A DNA stretch of 47,550 nucleotides from Methanocorpusculum parvum. Lineage in GTDB: Archaea > Halobacteriota > Methanomicrobia > Methanomicrobiales > Methanocorpusculaceae. Numbering within the stretch: position 1 is the stretch's first letter; every line of letters starts with the position of its first letter. The position numbers and the translations under genes are program-made. Below the pieces are notes generated by a model, which was not told the DNA's origin, did not search any database, and worked only from the letters and a program-made list of their open reading frames with translations. Positions 24,393 to 32,561 of this stretch are shown here, one piece after another. The DNA lies in contig LMVO01000006.1 in assembly GCA_002287215.1 (NCBI GenBank), positions 1-47,550 of the forward strand. Direction: 5' to 3'.

Positions 24393-24665
24393 ATGAACAA
24401 AACCATCATCACCGTCGTTGGAAAAGATGCCGTCGGCATCATCGCAAAAGTGTGTACATATTTGTCGAATAATCAGATCAATGTCGAGGATATATCCCAG
24501 ACGATCGTTCAGGGATACTTCAATATGATGATGATCGTTGATACCGGAAACGCGAGCATTCCTTTTGGCGACATGGCCCGCGATCTTGAACAGATCGGTC
24601 AGGAGATCGGTGTCCACATCAAATGCCAGCGTGAAGAGATCTTCGAAAAAATGCACCGTATCTAA
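24393..24665 (+). CDS. ACT domain protein (UPF0237)
   Basis: A 90-residue single ACT domain, starting MNKTIITVVGKDAVGIIAKV, with the ligand-loop glycine in place. ACT domains bind amino acids and control a partner protein. GGAGAAAAGC precedes the ATG. Only 13 bp separate it from the DUF711 gene, and this pair occurs together in many bacteria and archaea, so the ACT protein probably senses a ligand for the DUF711 protein. Ligand unknown. Confidence 0.9.
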   Translation: MNKTIITVVGKDAVGIIAKVCTYLSNNQINVEDISQTIVQGYFNMMMIVDTGNASIPFGDMARDLEQIGQEIGVHIKCQREEIFEKMHRI

Positions 24666-24678
24666 GTAAGAGGCACGC

Positions 24679-26043
24679 ATGATCAATATTCTCGAAGTCA
24701 ACGAAACCAATAAAATGATCGAGCAGGAGATGCTCGATGTTCGAACGATCACGCTTGGTATCAGCCTTCTCGACTGCTGTGATACTGATCTGGACCGGCT
24801 CAACACCAGAATCTATGAAAAAATATGCCGTACGGCAAAGGATCTTGTCAGGGTTGGCAAAGAGATCGAACTCGAGTACGGGATCCCGATCGTCAACAAA
24901 CGGATCTCTGTTACCCCGATCGCTCTTGTCGGTGGACAGGCATGTCATTCACCCGAAGATTTCGTCACGATCGCTCAGACTCTCGACAGGGCTGCAAAAG
25001 AAGTCGGCGTCAACTTCCTTGGCGGCTACTCGGCGCTGGTATCCAAAGGGATGACCAAAGCCGAGCGTGATCTCATTTTGTCTATACCTCAGGCGATGGC
25101 ATCTACTGAGCGGATCTGCAGTTCTGTCAACATTGGATCCACAAAGACCGGGATCAATATGGATGCGGTCAAGCTTATGGGTGAGATCGTCCTGAAAACG
25201 GCCGAGGCAACAAAGGATCAGAACTCACTCGGGTGTGCCAAGCTCGTTATCTTCTGCAATGCTCCTGATGACAATCCGTTCATGGCCGGGGCTTTCCACG
25301 GCGTGACCGAAGGAGATGCGGTCATCAATGTCGGAGTCAGCGGACCCGGAGTTGTAAAGCACGCACTGGAAGCGGTTCGCGGAAAGAACTTTGAGGTGCT
25401 GTGTGAAACGGTGAAAAAGACCGCGTTCAAAGTAACCCGAATGGGGCAGCTGGTGGCTCTCGAGGCATCGGAAAGACTGGGGATCCCGTTTGGGATCGTC
25501 GACCTCTCCCTTGCGCCTACTCCGTCGGTTGGCGACAGTGTGGCTGAGATCTTAGAAGAGATGGGTCTTGAGTCTGTCGGCGCGCCGGGAACGACGGCTG
25601 CCCTCGCTCTCCTGAACGATCAGGTCAAAAAAGGCGGAGTGATGGCCAGTTCCTTTGTCGGGGGCCTTTCCGGCGCATTTATCCCGGTCAGCGAAGATCA
25701 GGGGATGATCGATGCCGTGAACAGGGGAGCTCTCACGATCGAAAAACTCGAGGCTATGACCTCGGTCTGCTCGGTTGGTCTCGATATGATCGCCATTCCC
25801 GGAAAAACGCCCGCAACGACGATCGCCGGGATCATCGCAGATGAAGCGGCGATAGGTATGATCAATCAGAAGACAACGGCCGTCCGTCTTATCCCCGTGA
25901 TCGGGAAGGATGTCGGTGACGTCGTCGAGTTCGGCGGTCTCCTCGGTTATGCACCCGTCCAGCCGGTGAACAAATTCTCCTGTGCGGACTTCATCAATCG
26001 CGGCGGCAGGATCCCTGCGCCTATCCACAGTTTCAAAAACTGA
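24679..26043 (+). CDS. UPF0210/DUF711 family protein (PFL-like)
   Basis: A 454-residue conserved protein of the DUF711 (UPF0210) family, structurally related to the glycyl-radical enzyme fold but without a recognised activity. It starts [20 protein letters not shown], has the family stretches [20 protein letters not shown] and [20 protein letters not shown], and ends [10 protein letters not shown], the usual C-terminus, so it is complete. There is no RVxGY glycyl-radical motif. It forms an operon with the preceding ACT gene and is followed by a U7 tract. Confidence 0.9.
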   Translation: MINILEVNETNKMIEQEMLDVRTITLGISLLDCCDTDLDRLNTRIYEKICRTAKDLVRVGKEIELEYGIPIVNKRISVTPIALVGGQACHSPEDFVTIAQTLDRAAKEVGVNFLGGYSALVSKGMTKAERDLILSIPQAMASTERICSSVNIGSTKTGINMDAVKLMGEIVLKTAEATKDQNSLGCAKLVIFCNAPDDNPFMAGAFHGVTEGDAVINVGVSGPGVVKHALEAVRGKNFEVLCETVKKTAFKVTRMGQLVALEASERLGIPFGIVDLSLAPTPSVGDSVAEILEEMGLESVGAPGTTAALALLNDQVKKGGVMASSFVGGLSGAFIPVSEDQGMIDAVNRGALTIEKLEAMTSVCSVGLDMIAIPGKTPATTIAGIIADEAAIGMINQKTTAVRLIPVIGKDVGDVVEFGGLLGYAPVQPVNKFSCADFINRGGRIPAPIHSFKN

Positions 26044-26060
26044 GGGGCCTCTCTTTTTTT
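26044..26060 (+). terminator. T-tract terminator after the DUF711 gene
   Basis: A run of seven T (26054-26060) starting 11 nt after the stop codon, with only a very weak stem before it. T-tracts of this kind terminate archaeal transcription. Confidence 0.45.
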
Positions 26061-26278
26061 GGGCAGCAGCTGATTCGAATGTGCTTACCCCGTAATATCC
26101 TCCGATGTTATCATATTTGGTTTGCCTCTCATTTTTCCATAATCAAAAAAAGGAAACATTAAATAATTAACATATCCAAAATATATGTATACCAATTAAT
26201 CTCATTGTTCATTTGTCAATGGATATGAAAATCATCTGTGTTCATTCCCCGTGGTTTGGATTTTTGGAGGAAAGTTAA

Positions 26279-27049
26279 ATGAATTTATTGTACAACTTAG
26301 GCAAGGTTCTTATTTTGGTCTTGATGATCGGTCTGTTTTTCGGTGCTGCCAGTGCTGCGACAACGGAGGTCACGATCGAAAAATACACCGCAGAAGGTAT
26401 TCTTCTTAACACAACTACAGTAGATTACCAGTGGATGGAGGCCCATCTCCCGGTTGTCGGTGACGGTATCACGCATTATTATTTACAGGGCCCGGTTTTC
26501 GAAGGTGATCTCTGGGATCCGACCGAGTCGGTGAACGTTGAGACAAAAGATATGGGTGCACTCAAAGGAACTGCTGTCAAAGATCTCTGTGAACTTGTCG
26601 GCGGAGCGGCCGAGGGGGATAAGATCACCTTTATCGCCGCCGACGGACTTAAAAAGACCTTTCCGCAGAAGTACATCTATCATCCCGAACCTGCGATGGG
26701 CACTGTTTTTCTCTCATGGTACAGCAAAGAGGATGGGTATGTTCCTGAGTATTACACCGGGATACGTCTGATGTTCACCGGAGACACCAGTCTGAATCCA
26801 TGGGGATATCATGTCTTCGGCGTTGCCGATGAAAAAGCAACAATGGATGAGCAGGACTGGTATTATTACTCAGGCAAGTATCCGACGACCACAGGTCTTT
26901 CAGTTCAGAACATCGAGACCATCTCAATTGTTTCTTCCGTACAGGCAAAGGGTCAGCCGGAGACGACTTCAGTTCCTTCCCCGTCCTTTAGTTTGCTGAT
27001 CTGTATTCTTGGCGTCTTTGGTGCAGTGCTTCTCTTCAGGAAATTATAA
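26279..27049 (+). CDS. Secreted membrane-anchored protein with molybdopterin-oxidoreductase-like fold (paralogue 1)
   Basis: A 256-residue envelope protein: N-terminal signal sequence ending GAASA, an extracellular domain, and a C-terminal hydrophobic helix ending in LLFRKL. A low-complexity spacer (TTSVPSPS) precedes the helix, as in archaeal surface proteins. The segment GTAVKDLCELVGGAAEGDKI followed by FIAADG resembles the core of the oxidoreductase molybdopterin-binding (sulfite-oxidase-like) fold, though I see no catalytic Cys for cofactor binding. It is clearly paralogous to the protein at 28232, sharing DYQWMEA, GDG-THYY, QGPVF and KGTAVKDLC. A strong GGAGGAAAG site precedes the ATG. 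First gene of a five-gene operon. Function not known. Confidence 0.8.
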   Translation: MNLLYNLGKVLILVLMIGLFFGAASAATTEVTIEKYTAEGILLNTTTVDYQWMEAHLPVVGDGITHYYLQGPVFEGDLWDPTESVNVETKDMGALKGTAVKDLCELVGGAAEGDKITFIAADGLKKTFPQKYIYHPEPAMGTVFLSWYSKEDGYVPEYYTGIRLMFTGDTSLNPWGYHVFGVADEKATMDEQDWYYYSGKYPTTTGLSVQNIETISIVSSVQAKGQPETTSVPSPSFSLLICILGVFGAVLLFRKL

Positions 27050-27050
27050 A

Positions 27051-28235
27051 ATGAAACGGTTTGGCATCCTCATCCTGCTTCTCCTCCTATTGGTTCCTGC
27101 GGTTTCCGCTGCGGAACTTCCCCGCTGGGGTCCGTACATCACTTCGCTGGATGAGGAGACAGTAACGATTCATTACTGTTTGTATGAAAACGCATCAGGC
27201 GGTGTCGCGATCACCTCGGGAGAAATTACCTCGCTCTTCTCCTCGGATCCGGCAGCATATCATCACATCTGTATCCAAGATCTGACCCCGGATACCGCCT
27301 ATTCCTACAGGATTCTTGTAAATGGTTCCTGGTCAGAAGCCTACTCTTTTCGGACATTTGGTGCTGAGAATTACACCTTTGTGGTCTCCGGGGATACGCG
27401 AAGCGAGCCGCCGTTTACACAGATCGAACGTCACGGTGTCGTTGCTTTAGCTATCGAAAAAGAACACCCGCTTTTTGTTGTTCACCTAGGAGACTTCTCC
27501 GGCGAAGCAAACGATCCTGAGGAGTGGGATCAGTTTTTTTCTGCTGGACACGATCTGTATGCAAATACGATCATCATCCCTGTCCAGGGAAACCACGATC
27601 ATTCCTCCCTCTATAACGAGATCTTCGGTATGCCAGACTGGTATGCGTTCTCAGCCGGATCTCTGCGATTTCTTGTGTTAAACACGAACGGATGGACCCA
27701 GACCAGGTTTGAGGATCAGACTGTCTGGCTCTCTGAAGAAACTGCAGATACAGGGGCAAAGATTGCCTTTTTCCATCATCCATTTTACACAACAGATCAA
27801 AAACGTACCGGGCTGACCCTTGCCCAGATCCCGATCTGGCAGAAAATTTTTGAAACCGGAGAGGTTGCTGCGACATACTCTGCCCATATGCATGCATATG
27901 AACGCTACGTTTCCGGCGGTGTCACTTATGTGACAAATGGTGCTGGGGGGGCACCTTTGTATCCGCCGGTCACTCAACCGGCTGAAGAGCAGATCGCAGC
28001 GATCTACCACACGCTTGGCTTTGTTCGTGTCGATGTCTCAGGGTCGGAGTTCACTTCGACCTTTTTCAAGGTCGCTGAAGCGTCAGAAGACAACAGTGCC
28101 TTAACTAAGATCTTTCCCGAAGGCACTATCGGTGATCGGTTTGGCACTGCAGCTCAAGTCTCCTCCCCTATCGGCCTAAGTGCCCTTCTTGCACTTCTAT
28201 GTGTATCCATTTTTATTATCAGGAGAAATCCATGA
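27051..28235 (+). CDS. Secreted purple-acid-phosphatase-like metallophosphoesterase
   Basis: A 394-residue extracellular phosphoesterase. Signal peptide (MKRFGILILLLLLLVPAVSA), a fibronectin-III-like domain (to about residue 95), and a calcineurin-type catalytic domain with metal motifs in order: SGDTRS, HLGDFSG, QGNHDHSS, FFHHPFY and SAHMHAYER. A C-terminal helix (GLSALLALLCVSIFII, then RRNP) anchors it. ATG 27051 is chosen, one base after the previous stop with AGGA upstream; a longer frame starting at 27009 would run into the upstream coding sequence. It overlaps the next gene by ATGA. Such enzymes release phosphate from organic esters; here the operon context with molybdate-type proteins suggests the possibility of other oxyanions, which is speculation. 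Confidence 0.88.
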   Translation: MKRFGILILLLLLLVPAVSAAELPRWGPYITSLDEETVTIHYCLYENASGGVAITSGEITSLFSSDPAAYHHICIQDLTPDTAYSYRILVNGSWSEAYSFRTFGAENYTFVVSGDTRSEPPFTQIERHGVVALAIEKEHPLFVVHLGDFSGEANDPEEWDQFFSAGHDLYANTIIIPVQGNHDHSSLYNEIFGMPDWYAFSAGSLRFLVLNTNGWTQTRFEDQTVWLSEETADTGAKIAFFHHPFYTTDQKRTGLTLAQIPIWQKIFETGEVAATYSAHMHAYERYVSGGVTYVTNGAGGAPLYPPVTQPAEEQIAAIYHTLGFVRVDVSGSEFTSTFFKVAEASEDNSALTKIFPEGTIGDRFGTAAQVSSPIGLSALLALLCVSIFIIRRNP

Positions 28236-29074
28236 AACTCAGAATAATTCTACTAACCCTGCTTGCCGTCTTCTGTCTCGTGTCAGCTGCCGCAGCAGGT
28301 CCTTCAGGTGCGACAACTGAGCTGCATCTGCTTCGCATCGCAGAGAACGGTACCGTTCTTGAGGAAAAAACCATTGATTACCAGTGGATGGAAGCCAATC
28401 TCCCTGTTCAGGGCGACGGTTCCACACATTATTATCATCAGGGTCCGGTATTTACTGACGAGCTGGAGGGACGCTGGGATGTGAATGAAACCGGGAACTT
28501 CAAGGATCGGGGGGCGGTGAAGGGTACTGCTGTTAAGGATCTCTGTGATCTCATCGGCGGTATGACCGAGAATGATGATGTTATGATCGTCGCTGTTGAT
28601 GGTTACCATGTTGAATATGGTTACTCAACGATCTATGAACCTCCGGCACGCCAGGGTCCGGCCACCGTCTGCTGGTATGTGGGTGAGGATGTTTCCGGCG
28701 TCGGTGAGCGTCAAGGTGTAGGCTATCCTGGAAAAGAAGGTTATTTTCTGGGAATGCGGCTCGTCTTCCTTGCTGATGACTCCGTGAATCCTGAGGGTCT
28801 TCATGTCTTCGGCAACAATGATATGCGTGAGACTTTGCCGGAAAAGTCGGTATATTTCTATGAAGGTCTTTATCCCTCAACCAGCGGTCTGACAGTCAAA
28901 TGGGTCAGTGAGATTCGGGTCTACGAAGGAGGCTATACCGGTGAGACCGGGGTTCTGGCGAAGTCTATGACGACTCAGACTCCAGTTCCAACTAAGGCTG
29001 CATCCTCTCCGCTTTTCTTTGGCTCAGTTATAGCCGGAATGTTTGGCGGAGTCCTTCTCCGGAGGCGTTCATGA
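28232..29074 (+). CDS. Secreted membrane-anchored protein with molybdopterin-oxidoreductase-like fold (paralogue 2)
   Basis: A 280-residue paralogue of the first gene of this operon, with signal peptide (LLTLLAVFCLVSAAAA), a body sharing DYQWMEA, GDGSTHYYHQGPVF and KGTAVKDLCDLIGG, and a C-terminal anchor SPLFFGSVIAGMFGGVLL followed by RRRS, reminiscent of archaeosortase-type or simple tail anchors. AGGAG precedes the ATG at 28232, which overlaps the phosphatase stop (ATGA). Compared with paralogue 1 it has a longer loop around residues 150-170. It overlaps the following lipoprotein gene by 4 bp. Function not known. Confidence 0.8.
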   Translation: MKLRIILLTLLAVFCLVSAAAAGPSGATTELHLLRIAENGTVLEEKTIDYQWMEANLPVQGDGSTHYYHQGPVFTDELEGRWDVNETGNFKDRGAVKGTAVKDLCDLIGGMTENDDVMIVAVDGYHVEYGYSTIYEPPARQGPATVCWYVGEDVSGVGERQGVGYPGKEGYFLGMRLVFLADDSVNPEGLHVFGNNDMRETLPEKSVYFYEGLYPSTSGLTVKWVSEIRVYEGGYTGETGVLAKSMTTQTPVPTKAASSPLFFGSVIAGMFGGVLLRRRS

Positions 29075-29619
29075 GAAACCTTCTTTTGATCCTTGTGATC
29101 TTTGCATGCATATGTGCGGCAGGATGCATCAGTGATCCTTATGCAGAAATTGACTGGCCGCTGACGCTTGTTGGTGCGGACGGTAACGAAAAGGTGATGA
29201 CGGTTTCAGAGATCGCTTCCCTACCCTCAGTAAACGGAAACGGATATGCTGTTTCCACAGTCGGGATAAAATACGGACCCTATAACATAACCGGCGTGCC
29301 GCTGATCGAACTGCTGAATCAGGTCGGAGGCGTTCATGAAGGACAGACTGTGCATGTATCCGCAGCTGACGGTTATCTTTGGGTGTTCTCCTATGAACAG
29401 CTGCTGGGTGAGGATCTCCTCTGTCTGGATGCAAACCTGAAGGAGATGAAAAATCCGGCAACCATGACGCCGATTTTGATGTATGCCGCTGACGGCGCCC
29501 CGTATCCGTATGATGACGGCGGTCCGCTGCGTGTGGCGACTATGACGGCCGAACCGGATGTAATTACAGAAGGGAGCCTTTGGGTGAAATGGGTTGACCG
29601 GATCGAGATCCATGGATAA
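29071..29619 (+). CDS. Lipoprotein with molybdopterin-oxidoreductase-like domain
   Basis: A 182-residue protein with a lipobox (ICAAGC, Cys19), so probably anchored by lipid outside the membrane. The body has ITGVPLIELLNQVGG and HVSAADGYLWVFSYEQLLG, matching the C-terminal part of the sulfite-oxidase-like molybdopterin-binding fold more clearly than its two larger neighbours. The usual cofactor Cys is absent, and the protein is about as long as one minimal domain. The ATG overlaps the previous stop codon. Its 3' end overlaps the wtpA-like gene. Confidence 0.8.
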   Translation: MRNLLLILVIFACICAAGCISDPYAEIDWPLTLVGADGNEKVMTVSEIASLPSVNGNGYAVSTVGIKYGPYNITGVPLIELLNQVGGVHEGQTVHVSAADGYLWVFSYEQLLGEDLLCLDANLKEMKNPATMTPILMYAADGAPYPYDDGGPLRVATMTAEPDVITEGSLWVKWVDRIEIHG

Positions 29620-30601
29620 ACGCGGTTATCTGGCAATTGGATTTCTGATCATTCTGTTTACGGCCGGTTCCGGTTGTATTTCAGATGAACACACCGTGGT
29701 GAAGGTGGTCCCTGCAGGCAGCCTCCTTCTTCCGCTTGCTGAAATCGAGCAGGAATATGAGGCCATTCATCCGGATATAGATATACAGATCGAAGGTCAC
29801 GGCAGTATTCAGGCGATCCGTCAGGTAACTGATCTTCATCGGCCGATCGATCTGATCGTCGTGGCTGATGAGTCATTGATTCCTGATATGATGTATCGCG
29901 AAGGGCCAAACGGAGTGAACTATACTGACTGGTACACACCCTTTGCGCGTAATGAAATGGTTCTTGCATTCACCAATGCGAGTGCCTATGCTGATGAGAT
30001 AACCACCAAGAACTGGTATTCGATACTCTCAAGAGACGATGTGAAGGTCGGATTCTCTAATCCGACTCTTGATGCCGCAGGATACCGGGCGCTTCTTGTA
30101 ATGATGCTTGCCGAAGAGCAGCTGGATGTTCCAGGTCTATTCGGTTCGGTGATAGGAGAGAGTTTTAATCCGGATCTGATCATCAATAAGACTGACGGGG
30201 ACATGACACTTGAACTTCCGGTCCTTCTGCGGCCTGAGGGCGGCAGCAAGGTGTTGATCAGGGATGCGAGTATGTTTCTTATGAGTCTTCTTGAGTCGGG
30301 AGGGATCGACTATGCGTTTGATTACAAAAGTGTGGCGATCGGCCAGGGTCTGCGATATGTGGAACTTCAACCTGAGGTGAATCTGGGTGATGAAGCGTAT
30401 GCTTCAGTGTATGATGATGCAGTCGTCTATCTTGGCTTCCAGAGGTTTGCCACAATTGGAAATAAACGGACCGGCCTCCCGGTCGTATATGCCGCTACAA
30501 TTCCATACGATGCACCGGAGCGTGAGGAGGCGGAAAAATTCCTGACGTTTATGCTTGATGCTTTTGCAGAAGGCGGGACAGGATATCCTGCCCCTCTCTA
30601 G
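29612..30601 (+). CDS. wtpA: Tungstate/molybdate ABC transporter substrate-binding lipoprotein
   Basis: Receptor of a WtpABC-type oxyanion importer, 329 residues. Lipobox TAGSGC, then VVPAGSLLLPLAEIEQEYE, ARNEMVLAFTNAS, VGFSNPTLDAAGYRALLVM and YAFDYKSVA, all in the order of WtpA/ModA of archaea. Where WtpA/ModA proteins usually read EYRSV, with a Glu that helps hold the oxyanion, this protein has DYKSV. ATG 29612 overlaps the upstream stop. It is the last gene of the envelope operon and converges on wtpC, with just 3 bp between their stop codons, while the matching permease and ATPase genes are on the minus strand. Confidence 0.88.
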   Translation: MDKRGYLAIGFLIILFTAGSGCISDEHTVVKVVPAGSLLLPLAEIEQEYEAIHPDIDIQIEGHGSIQAIRQVTDLHRPIDLIVVADESLIPDMMYREGPNGVNYTDWYTPFARNEMVLAFTNASAYADEITTKNWYSILSRDDVKVGFSNPTLDAAGYRALLVMMLAEEQLDVPGLFGSVIGESFNPDLIINKTDGDMTLELPVLLRPEGGSKVLIRDASMFLMSLLESGGIDYAFDYKSVAIGQGLRYVELQPEVNLGDEAYASVYDDAVVYLGFQRFATIGNKRTGLPVVYAATIPYDAPEREEAEKFLTFMLDAFAEGGTGYPAPL

Positions 30602-30604
30602 ATT

Positions 30605-31591
30605 TTACCTATTTTTTGTTGCGTTTTCCAAACCGATCTGATGAACTGCCCCTGGCGGGATCTCCACAAAGACATGTGAACCAGCCGAATACTCTCCCTC
30701 GCGTTTTCCAGAAGTTACGGTCAAAATCACACTGCCCGTGTCCACAAGGCATGTTCGAAGCGCCCCCCGGGTTTCGGTCGAGAGAATAACTCCTGGCAAA
30801 CTGTTTTTGGATTCTTTCTGATGAAGAATCAGATCCTCGCTTCGTATACAGACCCTCCCTTCAAGACCGAATAATTTCGCGTCAGCGATGTTTTCGAATC
30901 CGAGGAATCTTGCAGTGGCCTCGTCGTTTGGATATGCAAACACCTCATCAGCAGTTCCTGTCTGTACCACTTCCCCTCCCCTCACTACAGTGATCCGTGT
31001 CCCGAGAGACTTTGCCTCTTCAAGCGAGTGGGTAACCAGTATGATCGTCAATCCCTCGCTATGCAGTTTCTTCATATCGGCGACACATTCGCGGCGTGTT
31101 TCATTATCCAGCGCGGCATAGGGTTCATCAAGGAGGAGGATGGACGGTTTCACCGCAAGCGCCCGGCTGAGTGCCACCCTCTGTGCTTCGCCTCCCGAAA
31201 GAGTCAGCGGTCTTCTCTTCAGCAGATGACTGATGCCGAATGTTTTGGCAAGATCCTGACACACGCTTTTCTGTTCCCCTGGCGGAACTTTTTTCCTTTG
31301 CATCCCGTAACAGATGTTTTCCTCCACGCTCATGTGGGGGAAGAGCGCATAATCCTGATAGACTATGCCGATACCCCTTTTCTCAGGAGGTGTATTTGTC
31401 ACATCAACTCCGTTGATCCGGACAACACCCGTATCCGGATCATGCAGGCCGGCGATCAGCTCCAGAATTATCGTTTTACCGGCGCCCGATGGACCCATGA
31501 TCACGCATAGCTCTCCGTCATCGATCGTCAGAGATAAATTCTTGAGGGAAAACTCGCCGAGAGAAAGCGATACATCCTCAAACTCTATCAT
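30605..31591 (-). CDS. wtpC: Tungstate/molybdate-type ABC transporter ATPase
   Basis: Cytoplasmic ATPase of the WtpABC/ModABC-type importer, 328 residues. Walker A GPSGAGKT (34-41), signature LSGGEAQRVALSRAL (about 130-144), Walker B ILLLDEPYAALD, and the switch His in LVTHSLEEA. After about residue 230 comes a C-terminal domain with the TOBE/MOP-like segment that in ModC/WtpC can bind the oxyanion and lock the transporter. It overlaps the permease gene by 14 bp. The operon faces the wtpA-like gene tail to tail. Confidence 0.88.
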   Translation of the reverse strand: MIEFEDVSLSLGEFSLKNLSLTIDDGELCVIMGPSGAGKTIILELIAGLHDPDTGVVRINGVDVTNTPPEKRGIGIVYQDYALFPHMSVEENICYGMQRKKVPPGEQKSVCQDLAKTFGISHLLKRRPLTLSGGEAQRVALSRALAVKPSILLLDEPYAALDNETRRECVADMKKLHSEGLTIILVTHSLEEAKSLGTRITVVRGGEVVQTGTADEVFAYPNDEATARFLGFENIADAKLFGLEGRVCIRSEDLILHQKESKNSLPGVILSTETRGALRTCLVDTGSVILTVTSGKREGEYSAGSHVFVEIPPGAVHQIGLENATKNR

Positions 31592-32387
31592 ATTTCCCTC
31601 CGATACGGCCGGCCGCGAAACGGAGAATGCCGAAGATCAGCAGACATGAGACGATCATCGTGAATGCGACTGCGCTACTTTCTTTCAGTCCCCCGGTCAT
31701 AAATCTGTTGTAGATGAGTGTTGAGATAACCATTGGATAATAGGCGATCATTATTACTGCTGAGAACTCGCTGATTCCGCGTCCCCAGGCAAGAACTGAT
31801 CCGCTGGAGATGTGTCTCAGCGTCATCGGCAGTGTTACTGTGCGAAAAACGGTGAACGGTGAGGCCCCCAATGTCCGTGCGGCATTTTCCAGATGGACCG
31901 GGACTTTTGCAAATCCCTCCTGGACGGTATTGACATAAAACGGTGTTGCAACAAACAGCATTGCAGTTACGATGCCGGGAAATGCATCCTGAAATGCTAT
32001 GCCGATTGCCGAGAGCGGCGCTCCGATCCAGCCGTTAGGCATGAAAAGAAGATACACAAGAATACCAGCGATAGTGTGTGGCAGCATTACTGGCAGATCG
32101 ATGATCGTGCCGATCAGCTTTGCGGTCCGGGTAGTAGATCGTGCAAGAAGATATGCGAGCGGTGTTCCGACGATCATTAGGATGACGACGGCACAAAACC
32201 CGGCAAAAAAGGTCAGAAGGATCGTCCCGATCACCTCGGATTCTGTCGCGACCAGCCATAAAAATGCAGGATCCGAAAGTTGTCCAAGAGTTATATTCAG
32301 TAAGGCAAGAAGGATCAGACCGACAGGCAGTGCTCCAAGAAGGGCACAGCAGAAAAGAAACATATTCATCCGCAGCTTTTTTGCCAT
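31578..32387 (-). CDS. wtpB: Tungstate/molybdate-type ABC transporter permease
   Basis: Membrane subunit of the importer, 269 residues with six helices. The EAA loop that contacts the ATPase is ENAARTLGASPFTVFRTVTL (about 182-201), and LPMTLRHISSGSVLAWGRGISEF follows, as in ModB/CysT/WtpB proteins. The start ATG 32387 reads MAKKLRMNMFLF. It leads an operon with the ATPase and is divergent from the MgtE-like gene. Sequence alone does not separate molybdate, tungstate and sulfate permeases; the nearby receptor supports the first two. Confidence 0.87.
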   Translation of the reverse strand: MAKKLRMNMFLFCCALLGALPVGLILLALLNITLGQLSDPAFLWLVATESEVIGTILLTFFAGFCAVVILMIVGTPLAYLLARSTTRTAKLIGTIIDLPVMLPHTIAGILVYLLFMPNGWIGAPLSAIGIAFQDAFPGIVTAMLFVATPFYVNTVQEGFAKVPVHLENAARTLGASPFTVFRTVTLPMTLRHISSGSVLAWGRGISEFSAVIMIAYYPMVISTLIYNRFMTGGLKESSAVAFTMIVSCLLIFGILRFAAGRIGGKYDRV

Positions 32388-32561
32388 TATGTTATCTGTA
32401 GGCTGTTGGATATGTTAAAACATAGAGTGTGTATCATGCGTGTGCTCCGCTTCTCACACCATGGTCTGCAGATTCTTTGCATGAGGAGAAGGGTGCAAAG
32501 CCTTCATACGTAGCAAAAACCAATGAATACAGTATTATGTGCTTGGAAGAGGTGAACCCGG

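Noticed and set aside
24679..26043. Glycyl-radical enzyme (pyruvate formate-lyase) activity for the DUF711 protein
   Set aside because: The glycyl-radical loop and catalytic cysteines are absent and no activating enzyme is adjacent.
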